Assembly: GCA_022578965.1 (NCBI GenBank)
Contig: MU400561.1
Location: 186,001-250,000 of the forward strand
Direction of reading: 5' to 3'
Source of the DNA: Xylaria sp. FL1777
Taxonomy: Eukaryota > Ascomycota > Sordariomycetes > Xylariales > Xylariaceae
Length of the DNA stretch: 64,000 nt
Under the pieces are notes generated by a model. The model was not told the origin of the DNA, did not search any database, and saw only the letters and a list, made by a program, of their open reading frames with translations. The position numbers and the translations under genes were made by a program. Each line of letters starts with the position of its first letter. The stretch's first letter is position 1. Positions 24,062 to 37,084 of this stretch are shown piece after piece.

Positions 24062-26355
24062 AGCTATTATAAAGCAAAAAGCATAAAAATAAATATGCTA
24101 TAGTTTATAGTATAACACGTTATAAAAAAGTAAACGCAACAAAAAAAGCTTATAAAACCTAAAAATATTAAAAAAAATAGCTTAATATATAAGCTATTAA
24201 AGCTAAGTAGCACTAATAAAAAAATTAATAAAATTAACAAATTAAAAGTTATCTTTAATTAATAGTTTAGCTGCAATACATTTAAGCTAAAACTAGTCCG
24301 TTATTAAACTAATTTTAAGAAAAATTAAAGTCTTTAGTTTTAAGCTATAAAGCACTAAAGTTAAATATTTAAACAATATTAATAAGTACTAATATATATT
24401 ACATAGCTTAAACAAACGTAAAAAGTTAAGTTGCTTATAAAATAATCATAATTAATACTTTTTGTTTTCGCTTTATTAAAAACATACTATAAAAAGCTCT
24501 AGCTTTTTAACATAAGTGTACTTATTATATAGTTTAAAAATAAAATGCAAACTTAAATCAAATTAGCAATAATATTTTTAAAAGATATAAACAGTAGTTA
24601 CTTGTTATTTAAAGGTAAGTTAATTAAGCATTAAAATAAAATTGCAATTATACCTGCATTTATTCGACTTACAAGTTGTAATAAGTACATAAAGTAAGTA
24701 CGCAAAGCTTTAGCTAAATCTGCTTTAGTTCATTAATTAATTTTATTAGCTACTTTGTTTTTTTTTTTTTTTTAAGTACATAAATACTTCTTATAAGTAC
24801 CTAAGTTAACTTAATGCAATATACTGTTTACTTATTTTATATTAATTGCACATTATAGATTTAAGGCTTGTTGCTTGTTTACTTAAGCTAACAAAATAAA
24901 TAAATATCTATAAAGCAGCTAAATATACATAAAAAAAGCCAGAAAAACTATTACTTGTTTTTTATTATATCTATTAATTTATTTACTACGCTTTTTTAGC
25001 TACTTTTAGCTATAGCTTACCTTTTTAACATCTTTTTTAAAGTGCTTCTCTAGAATACTTTGCATTTTACAACTCGCAAATACAAATATTTCTGCTGCTT
25101 TTATAAGTAAACTAAGGCGTTATTATTTAGCGCTTTTGCTTAAGAGTTTTTTTTAAATAAAACAACCTAAAAGTATATAGCTAATAATATGTTTTATAAT
25201 ATAAAATAAGCATTGTAATAAAAAAAGCTTTTAATCATTTTTCCTTGTTTTAAAAACAATTATTAGCTTTTAGTGCTGCAATAATATTTAACAAGCTAGT
25301 TTACGCTTAAAGCTTGCTTGCGATTTTAATAAAGCAGCCTATTAAATATACTAAAGGAATGCTTCAAAAGCATTGTTTAACTAAATAAACATTTTCCACT
25401 TAGCTAAATAAAAAACCTTAATAGCTTACTTAAATTATATATCTTTATGTAAATACTTCTTAATGTTTTAAAACGTTAGCAAACTTCACTTAAAATAATA
25501 TTAATTAACTACAAGGGTTTTTAGTGCTGCTATACTAAATGTTTTTGTTACTATACTTTAAAAACAAAAATAAAGCTAACGTTATAGCTTTTTTTGCCTG
25601 CAAAAAAGTTTTTTAAAAACTGCGTCCTTAACTGTTTACTAATAAATAAACTTTCAAGCTTTTGTTTAACTAAAATAAGGAATTTTTTAACGCGCTTATT
25701 AGCTAATATACTGCATTAAAATATTTGTTTAACGTATTACAAGCATAAAAGCTAAGCTAGCTAATTTTATAAACAATAGCTGTTTTAAAGATTAATTAAA
25801 TAAACTAAACGTAGTTATGTTTTATTTTATTTAAAACGCTTTAAGCAAAAATTAGAAGTTTTAATATAACAAGCATAAATATTACTATTGCTTAAACAAT
25901 TTGTTTATACATAAAGCGCTTTAGTTATTCTGCTAAAAAGTAGATTTTAAATAAGCTAAACAAGCTAATCTTTTATAGCTAAATAACAAAACAGCTTTAT
26001 TAATTAAAACAATAAAAGCTATTATTAAGCCAAAAATTAAAGCTGCTATAAAAGCTATAAACAAAAGCACTAATACAACATGCTAAAAAAAAAACGAAAT
26101 AATTAGTTTAATTTTTAATGCTGCAGCAGTATAAATTAGTGCTATAAAATATAAAGAATTAAACTATTTAAGGTTTAAAGCATATATTTAATTGCTTTTG
26201 TAATAAAAACATATAAGCTTTGCTTTAATAAACTTAAGCTAAAGATTAACTTTAGCTAAACAAGTTACTTATTTAAAAAGCAAATAAGTTAATTATTAAA
26301 ATAACTAAAGTGTTAGCAACTAAAGTTAAAAATATAACGCTTTTAAACGCATATT
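24062..26355. other. AT-rich stretch without recognisable features
   Basis: No coding-like frame, tandem array or inverted repeat was identified. Immediately downstream of the 23.2-24.1 kb fossil a short continuation on the plus strand is possible, but it is too stop-rich to call. Confidence 0.4.
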
Positions 26356-26499
26356 ATTAAAATAAGTAAATACAGTACACTTTATACCTTTAAGCTATAT
26401 ATATTACTTATTTCTTTTGTTCTTTAGGTTACTTTTTTTACTTTTAGTTATTTTAAATATACTACTTTATTTGCTATATTATACACTTTTTTATACCTT
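26356..26499 (-). repeat. Repeat Z, copy 1 (~145 bp)
   Basis: The reverse complement of this stretch matches 47065-47209 along its full length. Shared blocks include ATTTAAAATAACTAAAA, AAAAAAAGTAACCTAAA, and ATAAGTAATATATATA. Most differences are transitions. It is short and non-coding. Its second copy sits inside an older LINE fragment, so Z is a mobile or once-mobile short element, such as a SINE, MITE or solo terminal repeat. Confidence 0.75.
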
Positions 26500-28079
26500 T
26501 AATACATATTTACATAACTAGCAAAGCAGCAGTAAATATAGCATTACTTATAAAAATAACCTGCTAGTAAAACTTCCTAAAGTTTACGTTAGCTATATAT
26601 AAATAAATTGCTCTTTTTTATAAGTTGTTCTAGCATTATATTTTAATAACGTTTTTTTTTTAAATCTTTCGGCCTAAATTATCCTTTTTACTAAGAAAAT
26701 CTAAACTTTAAAACTTTAATGTTTTATTATAAATAAAATAAAAGCTCTAGCAAAATACATTTAGCTAGTAAACCTTTACTTTAACGTTTTTAAGTTGTTG
26801 CTTTAACAGTAAATTTATTAACCGCAAAATTTGTTCTATTAATTAGTTTATGCTTAAGTTTTAAAACTATACATCTAAAGTTTTAATCTAAAGCTTTATT
26901 GCAAAAAGTTTGCGTTACTAATATATACTGTTTTTAGGCTTTATTAATTATTTGCTTACTTACGCCTTAAATAGCAATAAAAATATGCTTACGCTTAAAA
27001 ATATGCAATGCATGTTTAATAGGTTAATAATATAACTATATAACAAAACAGCTTAAATAACCGTAAACTACTTTAAATTACTTAGCTAAATAGCTTTTAG
27101 TTTTTGTACAAAGTTTAACGTCTAGTTTTTTTCTACAAAGCGTTCCTTGCAAAGTTCTAACAATCAGTTAGCTATATCTTTAATATTACTATGCCAAAAA
27201 AAAAACAATCGTACAACAAAATTAAGTATATACCATACAATAAAATTTTCTTTAGCTTTAGTTAATTTAGATTTTAGTAGTAATGTTTTGTTCTTTTTTT
27301 TAAAACCTTATGTTTTTTAGCTAAACGTTGTATAAAAGACATTATAAATCTAAGCAGTACTTCGTAAAAATAAACATAAGTTGTTTTTGCAAGCTTAAAA
27401 AACAAGTTATAAGTTAGCTTTTTTATATAACTTTACTATATTTGTTAATAAAGAAATAAAAGATTTTTTTGTGTGCGTACGAAAGTCGTAAAAAGTAGCC
27501 TATTTAATTAAGTAACCAAGTTAATTAAAGAATGCGTTACACAATTTAAGTTAAAAAGAAAAAAAAGAAATAAAATATAAAGTATGCAAAAATGTTTCAA
27601 TTTTAAAAACAGTTTAGCTAGCTTTTATAAAAAGATAATATTATCAAGTTTTAAATTAAAAATAGCTATAAAAGTAGCAGTACTTAGGCTTTTACTTTTT
27701 AATATATAGCATAAAGCTAAAACCTTTAAAATCCTAACAACTTATACTTTAGTTAGCGTGCTAAAAATACTTATTTAATAAAGCTTTGTTTTAGCAACTA
27801 TAAATATTTACTTTTATTACCTCTATTAATAGTTATATATATATAGCAAGTAAACCTTGTCTTTTTTTTTTTTTTAACTATAAGCATTCACTTGTTAAAA
27901 TATAGCTATAAAGTAGCTAAAATTAACCACTAGCAAAAATTAGCTATAAGCAAAAATAAAGTCTTAAAAGTTAAATATAATAATTAATATATCTTTAGTT
28001 TTATAATAAGTATTTAATAAAACTAAAGCTTAAAAAAAAAAAAAAAACCCCATAAAGTATATATAAGAAAAGTATTCTA
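26500..28079. other. AT-rich stretch without recognisable features
   Basis: Nothing assignable was seen. A patch near 27470-27500 keeps several CpG-containing words, but no feature was recognised in it. Confidence 0.4.
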
Positions 28080-28131
28080 TATATATATATAGCTTATAAT
28101 ATGTGTTATAGTACTTAAGTAGCTTAGTTAT
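28080..28131 (+). repeat. Short dispersed repeat, copy 1 (~52 bp)
   Basis: Matches 32224-32275 in the same orientation. Both end in TACTTAAGTAGCTTAGTTATAACAA, and both carry TATATATAGCTTATAA upstream. The few differences are mostly transitions. Flanks on both sides are unrelated. It may be a conserved end of two otherwise different or deeply eroded elements. Confidence 0.6.
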
Positions 28132-28559
28132 AACAACTACTTTTCTTTTTTTAATTAAGTTATCTTTAATTTGCATATAAATAAAATCATTTAAAGTAAT
28201 TAATCTTAAGTATAAGTAATAAAGTAAAGTAATATAAGGTAATTAAATATAAATGTAATATATTAAGTATAATGCTTATGCAATAAAGTAGTTAAAATAT
28301 TTATATACCTATGTTTATATTTACATATTAAATTACGTATGTTTTATACTATTAATGTTTATAGCAAAACCTTTGCTTATATTTTTATTGCTACGTACTC
28401 TTTTTTTTGCCTTTTTTTTCTATTTTTTCTTTAACTGCTGCTAAATCTTTAGTTTTAGCTATATTACTGTTAGCTTTACACTTATTACACGTTTTTTTTG
28501 CTTTTATTTCGATTATTATTTATATTGCAATTATATTTCCTAGGCCTACTGTTATTAAA

Positions 28560-29290
28560 AGTAGTATGCGCAATTAAAGCTATAGTTATAGCTATAAGCG
28601 CAAAAAATCAACTTAATTTAACCTGCCTTTAAATTCGTTTAAAAATAAGTTCGATTTTACTATAAAACCTAACAATATTAAACCCTTTTGTAAAAAATCT
28701 AGTAACTTTAATAATAAACCTAATAACCCGCTTAGTTCAATTCTAATCTAAAACCTAATATTATTAAGCTTTTTTTTAGTTTTAAAAATAAAAATAATAA
28801 CCTTAATTCCATAAATATAAATAAAAATCCAAACGCTACGCCGCATAATTTTAACCTAAATAACGCAAAAGATTAGTTCAATTTTAACCTAAATATCAAC
28901 TTTCCTATGCTTTTTAAGCGTAAAACTGTTGCTATTATAACTCTAGTTCGCAAACTTTGCAAACAAACTACTAAAGCAAAAAATAAGAAATATAGCATTA
29001 TTAAAAAAGCAATAATTATATTTAGTCCATTAGTATGCTTTCTTTATTTTAAACAATTTAAAAAAGCGTTTTAACTAAAAAATAGCCTGCTTTTTAATAT
29101 AGTTTACAAGTTTAAAAACCCTAAAATAATAGCTTATATAAGCTATATTAATAGCTATACTTTATATAAGCTTATAAGTCAATTTATATTTATTTTAAAT
29201 TAGTTTTATTAATAGGTTAATTGCTTGCTATATTACATTTTAACACAATGCATGTTTAAAAGCTATTAAATTAGTTTGTTCATTTATTTG
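28560..29290 (+). pseudogene. Unrecognised acidic-protein fossil
   Basis: The plus strand is coherent over about 240 codons with one likely frame change near 28780. The first part includes NKFDFTIKPNNIKPFCKKSS. The second, with a single stop in about 95 codons from 28780, includes NATPHNFNLNNAKD and later AYISYINSYTLYKLI near 29128-29175. Runs of Asn and Lys in place of expected Asp and Glu suggest the ancestor was strongly acidic in its N-terminal half. No family was recognised. It could be a transposon protein or a host gene fragment caught in the mutated region. Confidence 0.35.
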
Positions 29291-30820
29291 TTTCTTAAAA
29301 AAATAAAAATAAAAAGGTTGTTATAAACGAAAATTAGGCTACTATTTAAAAAAGTTCGGATAATTATTGTATTACTTTCGCAGCTATGCAGTTTTGCCTC
29401 CTAAAGGCTTTTTTGCGTCTTTTTTTAACTTATAAAGCCTAGTTTTAATTAATTAGCAAAGTTAGCAACATAAAGGTTAGTTGCTTTATTTCCGTTTTAT
29501 ACTAGTTTTAACTAACAATTAGCAATATAAAAACATTATACTAAATATAAGCATTTAGTATTAAAACGCAAGTCTTTAGCTCGTTAATTTATTAAGCTTC
29601 TTTAGTTAAGCGCTATAAATAGCTCTATTTAAGCTAATTTTATAAAGTTTCCTAATATAATTAAAACTATTTTTAATGCTAATAATATTCGCGTTTTATT
29701 GCACTTAAAGTACAAATTATAAACTATAGGTATGCAGCTTAAAAAGCTACCTTTATATCTTTCAAAAAAAATATGCATAAAGCTATAATAACTGCTTATA
29801 ATAGCGCTTAGTAAAAGTATTAAATAAACCTTATAAAGCATAAAAATGTCCTAAAGTAAAACTTAAAGCAATAAGTGCAATTTTTATTATATAATTAAAA
29901 ACAAAAAAATGTTAGTATATATAATACATTTAAGCCTTAGTTTGTAGTTAAATCAATAATAAATCAGCACTATTTCGTTAGCTTAATAGTTTTGCTTCTT
30001 TTTTATAACTTAAGCGTTTTTTAAAGTTTTTAATTGCTTTAAAAGCTATAATGTTAGTAATAAATACCTACTAATTATATTTAGTTAGCTAGCTTTTTTA
30101 CTTAATAAAATAATATTTTTTTCTATTATAAGTTATTTTATTTACTATATTTTTAACCTTTTATTCTTTTAACTTATTTTTAAGGTTTAGCATAAGTAAA
30201 CTATACTTATGTTTAGCTTTTTAAAGCTTAAGTAACTAAATTAAAAAAACGGAATAAAAGCAGCTGTATTGTTTTAAAAAACTAATATAATACGCTTATA
30301 AACTAACTATAAAAAGAATTTAAAAAGGTTTAATAAACTTAAGCGCTAACTTCTTGTTTTTAAATTTAATGTTTTTTATTAATAGTGCTACTAAAAGCTG
30401 CTTTTAAAGCAATAATCGCAGTTAATAGCTATACATGCACGCTTAATTCTTTAAGTAATACTATAACTATTAATTAATTTGCAAACAACTTAATAAGCTT
30501 TATAAATAAAAAATCTACCTTTAGCAGTATGCTATAACGCAAATATACAAAAAGTGCTTACTGCAATTTATAATAAAAAGCAAAAGTAAGACTAATATAA
30601 TTATATTTAGCATATAAATCAAAATTAACATGGATTTTAATAGGTGGTTTTATAAAGCTAATAAAATAAATAGCGCAAAAAATGTGAAAATAACGTAAAA
30701 TAAATATATAAAGTAATAACTTTAGCTTAAAACTTATAGCTAGTATAATTAGTTTAAGCTTATTACTTGTTTTTTAAGTTTTAGTACTATAGCCTTTGTA
30801 GTAAAAGTATATAAAACTTT
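29291..30820. other. AT-rich stretch without recognisable features
   Basis: The 70-codon minus-strand frame at 29629-29841 has no recognised motif and is most likely chance. No repeats shared with the rest of the window were seen. Confidence 0.4.
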
Positions 30821-30879
30821 GATTGCTACTTTTAGTTTTTTTTATTTATGTTTTAGTTTTTATTTACTTAAATTTTTTA

Positions 30880-31345
30880 AATAGTTCGTTTTTAAGTAGT
30901 ATTACTATTATAGCTAGTATAGCTATTAAATTTATTGTTTCTATTATTGCTATTATTGCTATTACTTTTAAGCCAAGGGCAATTAAAAGTAATATAGCTA
31001 AATTATTTATAGCTATAGCAAATAAAGTTTTTTTAAAGGTTCAAATTTAAACTACTTTTATTGTTGTTTTAAGGTTAATTTAAAGAAGTTTTAAAATTAT
31101 AACAGTTTTTTAAAGTATAAGTGTTATTATTATTACTTTAGCTATTAGTACGTTTTTAGTTTTAGTAGCAGCTATAACCTCTAGTATTATTGCTTCTATA
31201 GTTTTAGTTTTAGCCTTTATAGTTATTATTGCTTTTATAAAATCCTTAGTTATTATTGTTGCAGCTGCTATTATAGTTATTATTTCTGCTATAGTAGTTT
31301 TAGTTATTAAAACTAGCATTATTATTTCTATAGCTATTATTAATA
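30880..31345. repeat. Degenerate trinucleotide-rich low-complexity tract
   Basis: Dominated by imperfect (ATT), (GTT) and (GCT) triplets. Both strands give open frames: Ile/Val/Leu/Ala-rich on plus, and Ile/Thr/Ala/Lys-rich on minus (31110-31319). On the minus strand many Ile codons are one C to T step from Thr, so a Thr/Ala/Lys-rich low-complexity protein is a possible ancestor. A simple-sequence repeat without coding origin explains the data equally well. Confidence 0.55.
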
Positions 31346-32223
31346 TACTAATTACTAGTTTAGTTTTGTTTAGTATTTAGGGTTATTTTATTAGTAGTTT
31401 AAGTAACATTTAACTTTAGTTTTTTTTAACTATAGTTTAAGCGTTGTTTTTTAGTTATTAGTTCTTAACGTTGTTGTGTTGCATTAATTATATTAGCTTG
31501 TATAATTAGTAATAAATTATAATAGTTTATTAACTTTTGCTAAAGTAGTATACCTAGTTTTTAGTAGTATAACAAGGCTTTTTTGCTTTTATTTTAGCAA
31601 ATATTCTAAATCTTAATGTTAGCAAAGTATTAATTAAACAGTTTTAAGTTCTAGTTAGCTTGTTAGCTTGCTTTTTTAAGTTATATGCTTATGCTAGCTT
31701 ATAAAAAAGCAAACTACTTAAGCAAAGTTTTAGTTCAGTTTAAAAAAACCTTTTATTTAGTTCTAAATTGTTTTTTTTCTAGAGTTAATAACCTTTATAA
31801 TGCTAATTAATAAGCATTTTTATAGTTTTAGTTCATATTATTATGCGCAAATAAGATCTTGTTTTTATTGCAACAAAATTTCCGATTAGCACTTTTAAAA
31901 ATAGTTTAAAGTTCTTTTACCTACTTTAGCTAGCATTAATAAGTAAATTTTATGCTAAAAAAGTTATAATTAAACTTTAATAATCGGCTAAAATCAGCAT
32001 TTTTAAATAAGTAGCATTAGTAGTAATATAAGCAATTTTAACATAATTAATATTAAGATTTACTTTAATTATGCCCTTTATTAAAGCTAAATAATAAAAA
32101 GTTATTATTACTACTAGGATTCCTATGTTTTTATTTTTAGCCTAAATTGCAAGATTGCTTTTTAAGGTTAATTAAATTCCTTTATTTTTTTAAAAATGTT
32201 GTTTTTTAGTTTTTTTGTTTAAG
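31346..32223. other. AT-rich stretch without recognisable features
   Basis: No features beyond simple sequence. Stops are frequent in all frames. Confidence 0.4.
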
Positions 32224-32275
32224 TATATATAGCTTATAACATATATTGTAATACTTAAGTAGCTTAGTTATAACA
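32224..32275 (+). repeat. Short dispersed repeat, copy 2 (~52 bp)
   Basis: Direct copy of 28080-28131, 4.1 kb away. Sequence immediately downstream is different (AATTAGCTATTAAGC here), so the match ends sharply. Confidence 0.6.
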
Positions 32276-33534
32276 AAAATTAGCTATTAAGCAAAATCTA
32301 AGCAAATATTAATTACTTTTACTTTTTTATATAAATTTTATTCTTAATTATATTTGCGTTATTTCTACTTTTATTTATAATAATGTTTATATTTATAAAA
32401 AACTTTATTAGCAATTATAGTTATAATTAAACAAAGCAATAAACGCTTATATTATTATCTCTTACGTAAATTAATTTTTTTAATTCTTTTAATACTAACT
32501 TTAAGCATTATACTAACTATAAATTTGTTAGTAAAGCTCTTTAAGTTATTTAGGCTAAATTTTACAGGCTACATATTACATTATACCTAGTTTTTCACTT
32601 TAAAACTTTTTTTACTTTTTTTTGCTTTTTAAAAAATAACTTTTGTAACTTTAGCAATTTTGCTAGCTTGTTTACATTCGTTAAAAATAAAGTTTAGTTT
32701 AATTAAAATATTAACATAAAAAACTTACTATTACAACTTATGCTTTTTTTAATTTATAACTACTTTTAACATGAAATAGCAAAAGTACTAAAAGCTAAAT
32801 TATAACGTATAGCTATAAATCTTATGCTTGCACCGTTTTATAACAAGATTATTTTCTGTAGTTATATAAAAATAATATTAGCAAAAGGTTTTTAAATATG
32901 CTTTAATAAACAATTTACGTTTAAAAAAAAGAAAATCCTGCTATTAGTTTTTAAAGTTGTATATAGCTAACAAAAAAAACAAGTATTAAGCAAAATAAAA
33001 GTTAGTTACTAAAGCCTTTTAATTCTTTTTTTAGTTTACTAATTTTAGTTTTTTAAATAGGAATATTTTATTAATCTACTAAGCTATATTGTTTTTATTT
33101 TTAACTTTAACTATAACTTACTTTTAAAAAAGCACAAAAAATATCCTTACAATAAAACTGTTTTGTTAGCTATATTGCAGCTAATATATATAAATAAACA
33201 TTAATACATAAGTTAGTTGCTAGAACTTTTTAAAATGTTTAGTTATAAATTTCCTATTTTAGAATATTTTACATTTATATACTTGCAATACTTTAAAGAA
33301 TTCTTGCAGAATTATTAACTCTAGCATTTTAAATAAAAGTAGAAAAAATACTAAACATAGCAGTGTTTTAAAAAGCAAACAACGCAATTAAAAAAATAGT
33401 TAAGATTTTTTTTTGCTTGTTTATATCTTTAGATTAATAAAACAATCTTTTAGAAATTACGCATACTATAAGCGTATGTATTAACTTCGCAAGTTTTGCT
33501 AAAATTCTTTCTAAAGAAAAAAATTTATTAATTA
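32276..33534. other. AT-rich stretch without recognisable features
   Basis: No coding-like frame or repeat copy was identified between the short repeat and the start of the nested LINE fragment Y1. Confidence 0.4.
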
Positions 33535-33833
33535 ATTAATTATTTTTAACGTTAAGTACAAAGCTTTAGCTACTTTATATACTTCTTAAAAAGTATTAAA
33601 TGTAGCAAGCTTTATTTATTTATATTATATTAAGATATATATATATATAGTGAGATATATTAGTACAAAAGGGATTTAATTAATCGATTAATTAGTTAAT
33701 TGATTAAGCTACACGTTATATTTTTACTAAATAATAATGCCATTTTATGCTTCTAGAAGCTTTATTATTCTAATGCTTATAGTTATTACACTTTGATTTT
33801 TCGAGCTAAAGACTTTAGTTCTTTATTATTATA
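33535..33833 (-). mobile_element. LINE fragment Y1, segment 1 (3' end)
   Basis: Matches 55541-55785 in the same orientation. Shared blocks include CTTTAACGTTAAGTA (TTTTTAACGTTAAGTA here), TAGCAAGCTTTATTTAT, and TTTTATGCTT followed by GCTTTATTATTCTAATGCTT against CTTTATTATTTTAATGCTT. The element reads on the minus strand (see the Y2 entry), so this is its 3' end. It stops at a TA (33832-33833), exactly where the 7.3-kb inverted-repeat element begins, and resumes at 41161. A perfect 18-bp palindrome, TAATTAATCGATTAATTA, lies at 33677-33694. Confidence 0.75.
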
Positions 33834-34765
33834 AGTTTAACTACTTATATATGCTTTACCTCCTTAACACCTTAGCTTTTTTTATACAAAACAGCTAAAA
33901 CGACTTACTTATAACTAATTAACAAAAATAGCTAGCTATTTTAAGCTAATATCATAATTTTTGTTATTTTTTATTTAGTTTAAAATAAAAACCTTAAAAA
34001 ATTAGGAAATTTTTAATATGTATTTTAATAGCTTAAAGTTAAAGATTTTTTTTTTTTGCATTTTATATAAGAATTTTTTATAATAAACCTATTATATATT
34101 AATATAACAGGTTTGTTTTTAGAGTTTTAATTTACAAGTAACAATAGGATTTTTAACAGTAGTCCGTTAAGGAAGTTTTTGGAGTACTTTTACTATTATA
34201 TATTAATAAAGGTCTTAAGGGATTAAAAGTAATAAATATATTAGTGCTTAGCAGTTATAAGAAATTAATAGCTAAAAAGCTAAAAACTAAATAAATAACT
34301 AAATATAAAAAATATATAATTATATAAACAAAGAAAACAGTAGTAGTAATTTATAAACGTTGCTTTTTTTAATAAACTTAACGTTATATTGTTTTAAGTC
34401 CGAAGCTTAATAAACTTAACGCTTGAGTTTATTAAGTCTATGCATTAAACCCTCATAGTGATTTAAATACATATTTTTTTAACGAATGAAACTCCTTTTA
34501 CGTATGTTTTTTCTACACTTGGCCTCTTAACTAGCCTAGTTAGCCCATTTTGTAACATTTTTATACAAAAGATTTTTTAAGCTAAAACTAATATAACTAA
34601 ATAAATAAAATAGCTAAAAATACTAAGTTAGTTTTATTAAATTTATTATAAATAAAAAAACTAACCTTATAAAGAAATAACCTATTGCTTTATAATTCAT
34701 TTAATAATAATTAATCTTAGTTTTATGTTATTTTAGGTGCTTTAAACTAAAATAGTTCTTGCGTT
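33834..34765 (+). repeat. Left terminal inverted repeat (interrupted)
   Basis: Pairs with 40690-41160. The outer ~245 bp match closely, for example TTTTTTTATACAAAACAGCT and TTCCTAATTTTTTAAGG (read on the opposite strand at the right end). The match is broken by an insertion at about 34083-34556 and resumes with ATACAAAAGATTTTTTAAGC. It fades near 34765 after TTATTTTAGGTGCTTTA. Confidence 0.8.
34083..34556. mobile_element. ~474-bp insertion inside the left inverted repeat
   Basis: Absent from the matching right inverted repeat, where the flanks join directly. Both sides carry a near-identical ATTTTTATA (ATTTTTTATA on the left, ATTTTTATA on the right), a likely 9-10-bp target duplication, although T runs make the edges uncertain by a few bases. 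The insert keeps more C and G than its host, including CCCTCATAGTG and TTGGCCTCTTAACTAGCC, so it probably arrived later or was less mutated. TAATAAACTTAACG occurs twice (about 34370 and 34408). No coding was seen. It could be a solo terminal repeat or a SINE-like element. Confidence 0.65.
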
Positions 34766-37084
34766 TATACCTCTTTAGCTATACTACTTTTTTATTAATT
34801 ATAACCTTTTTTACCCTTTTTAACACAAACTTGAAATTTTAATCTAAAGCAATTATGTTAATTTTTTTACTTACGTCCTTATTTAAAAAACAACAAACTA
34901 TAATTTATTTATATAGCAACTTTAAATCTGTTTAAAATTATACTTAATTAATTAATTATTATATTTTGTATATAGTTATATTTTTTTTATATTTTTTTAA
35001 CGCTTAGTTTTTGTTATATTATATACTATAGATTTTTTAACTGAAATATTGTTTTTTTTACTATTATCTTTTTTGCAATTATTTTGCCTGCTTATATAGT
35101 TTACTATATTAGCATTTATGCTACTTTTTATATCTAAATTAATTAACCTTTTTAATACTATTTTTATTGCTTTTAATTTTAAAAATAATTTTAATTATAA
35201 AAGCAATAACTTAAATAAGGAATTTGATTTTATACGCTAGCAATAAGTTGCAACAAATATACAAAAGTACTAGCATTACAATTGTAATTAAAGCTACAAT
35301 TTTTGTTAGTTTTTAAAAAAATAGCTTTTATTGCAAACTATAACTAATAATTAGTTAAAGCTACAAATGCACAAAATAGTTAACATATTAAAAAACCCCA
35401 AAGTTTAATAGTGTTTCTAAAAAGCTAGTATTTAGATAAAATTTAAGAAAAACAATACAAGTTATAATATTGCTAACATTTTTACATTTTAAAACAAGCT
35501 TTTTATTTTATTTAAACAACTAGCTTTTATTAAATTTAATTTTAAAGCATTTAAAGCTTTTAGTAAAAAGCCTTGCTAAATTAAAAATGTTTATAATATG
35601 TAATAAATCAAAAAGTTATTTTGTTTTTTTTAGTTCTAAATTTAAAACGCATTTTTACGTTTTGCTGCCTTTTTCTTAGGTATTTTTACAAATTAGCAAA
35701 CTAGGCATAAATTTTATAACATAACTAAAGCTAACATGCTGTTTTTTTATATTGCTAAAGCATATATAATTATAGCTTTATTATTAAGTATATATGCACT
35801 TTTAACAAGCAATTTTTTATAGCAATCTATTAGCATTTACTTTTATAGTAATAAAACACAAACTTAAATAATTAATACTTTTGCTTAATTTAAAGTATAT
35901 ATTAGCTATAAGTTTGTTTTAAAACAGCTAAATAAAATAGCTAAACAAAGTTGCATATATAGCAGTTAATTAACTAATGTTTTAATACTTAAATTAATAA
36001 ATATATAGCTTAACTTAAAGCGTATTGTTTATAACCTAAGTACTATGTTTATATATAATAATTTTAACTTTAAAAACAATATTTAAAATTTTAGCATAAG
36101 TTATAAAAATATTATGCAAAATTTAACTAACTATTTTATAATTGCTAGTTTAAACGTGCTTAGCTTATTTATATAGTTATAATAGCATGCTACTACTTTT
36201 TTTAAAAAAAAATAGCTTTTTTTTTATTTAACGCTAACTTTAGCTTATATAAGTAAAGCAACTAATTACTTATTAATTTATATTGTTCGTTTTTTATTTA
36301 AATTATTATATTTAAAAAGGTTTGCTTTATTTTTAAATATTGCATAACTATAAAATAACGTTAGCTATATTCTATAAACCTCTGTTATTTATAAAAACGA
36401 AAAAAAAATATCTAAAGTATATTAAATTTATAATACTTTATTTTGCACTATTTTAAATTATTAAAACTATAATAAACAACTTGCAATAGTATATAAAAAT
36501 TAAAAAACTATATTTTTTATTTAAACTATAATAGCTGCTTAAATAAAAGCAAGCAACATATATAACTATAAATAATAAATGCTTTTTATACTAGTTTTTT
36601 TTTATATTGCGCTAAATTTTATTTAATTAATTTTTCGGACTTTTTAGGATCCTTTTATAAAACATAACGTACAATTTTTTAGCTGCAAGCAGCATATTAA
36701 GAAAAATAAGGTTTAATACTATTAAGCTTTACTATTACTACATAATAAGTTTTATGCTTATATTTTAGCGTTCTTAATTTATAACTTAGTTAAATTTAGT
36801 ATATTATTTCTTAATAAAGTTTAATTAAACTATATTTAAACAGCATTAAAAAGCATAAATCTTATATTACTTAAGCAAAAAATTGCAGCTTTATAGTTTT
36901 AATAGTTAAAATATGCAAGTTAAACAAAAAAATATACTTAAAACAAAAGCAAATTAATTAATATTAAGTTTTAAAGCTATTATTAATACATAAGTATTAT
37001 AAAATATTTATTTATAATAACTATAATAGTTTAGCTTAATAATTATAAAGTGCTATATTAAATTATTTTTTATTTTTTTATTTT
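34766..37084. other. Interior of the DNA transposon, left part, unassigned
   Basis: AT-rich sequence with no readable coding fossil on either strand. A transposase gene would be expected somewhere in the element interior, but none of its motifs was seen here. Confidence 0.35.

Noticed and set aside
28080..32275. LTR retrotransposon bounded by the 52-bp repeats
   Set aside because: The repeats are too short for LTRs, and no retroelement motifs lie between them.
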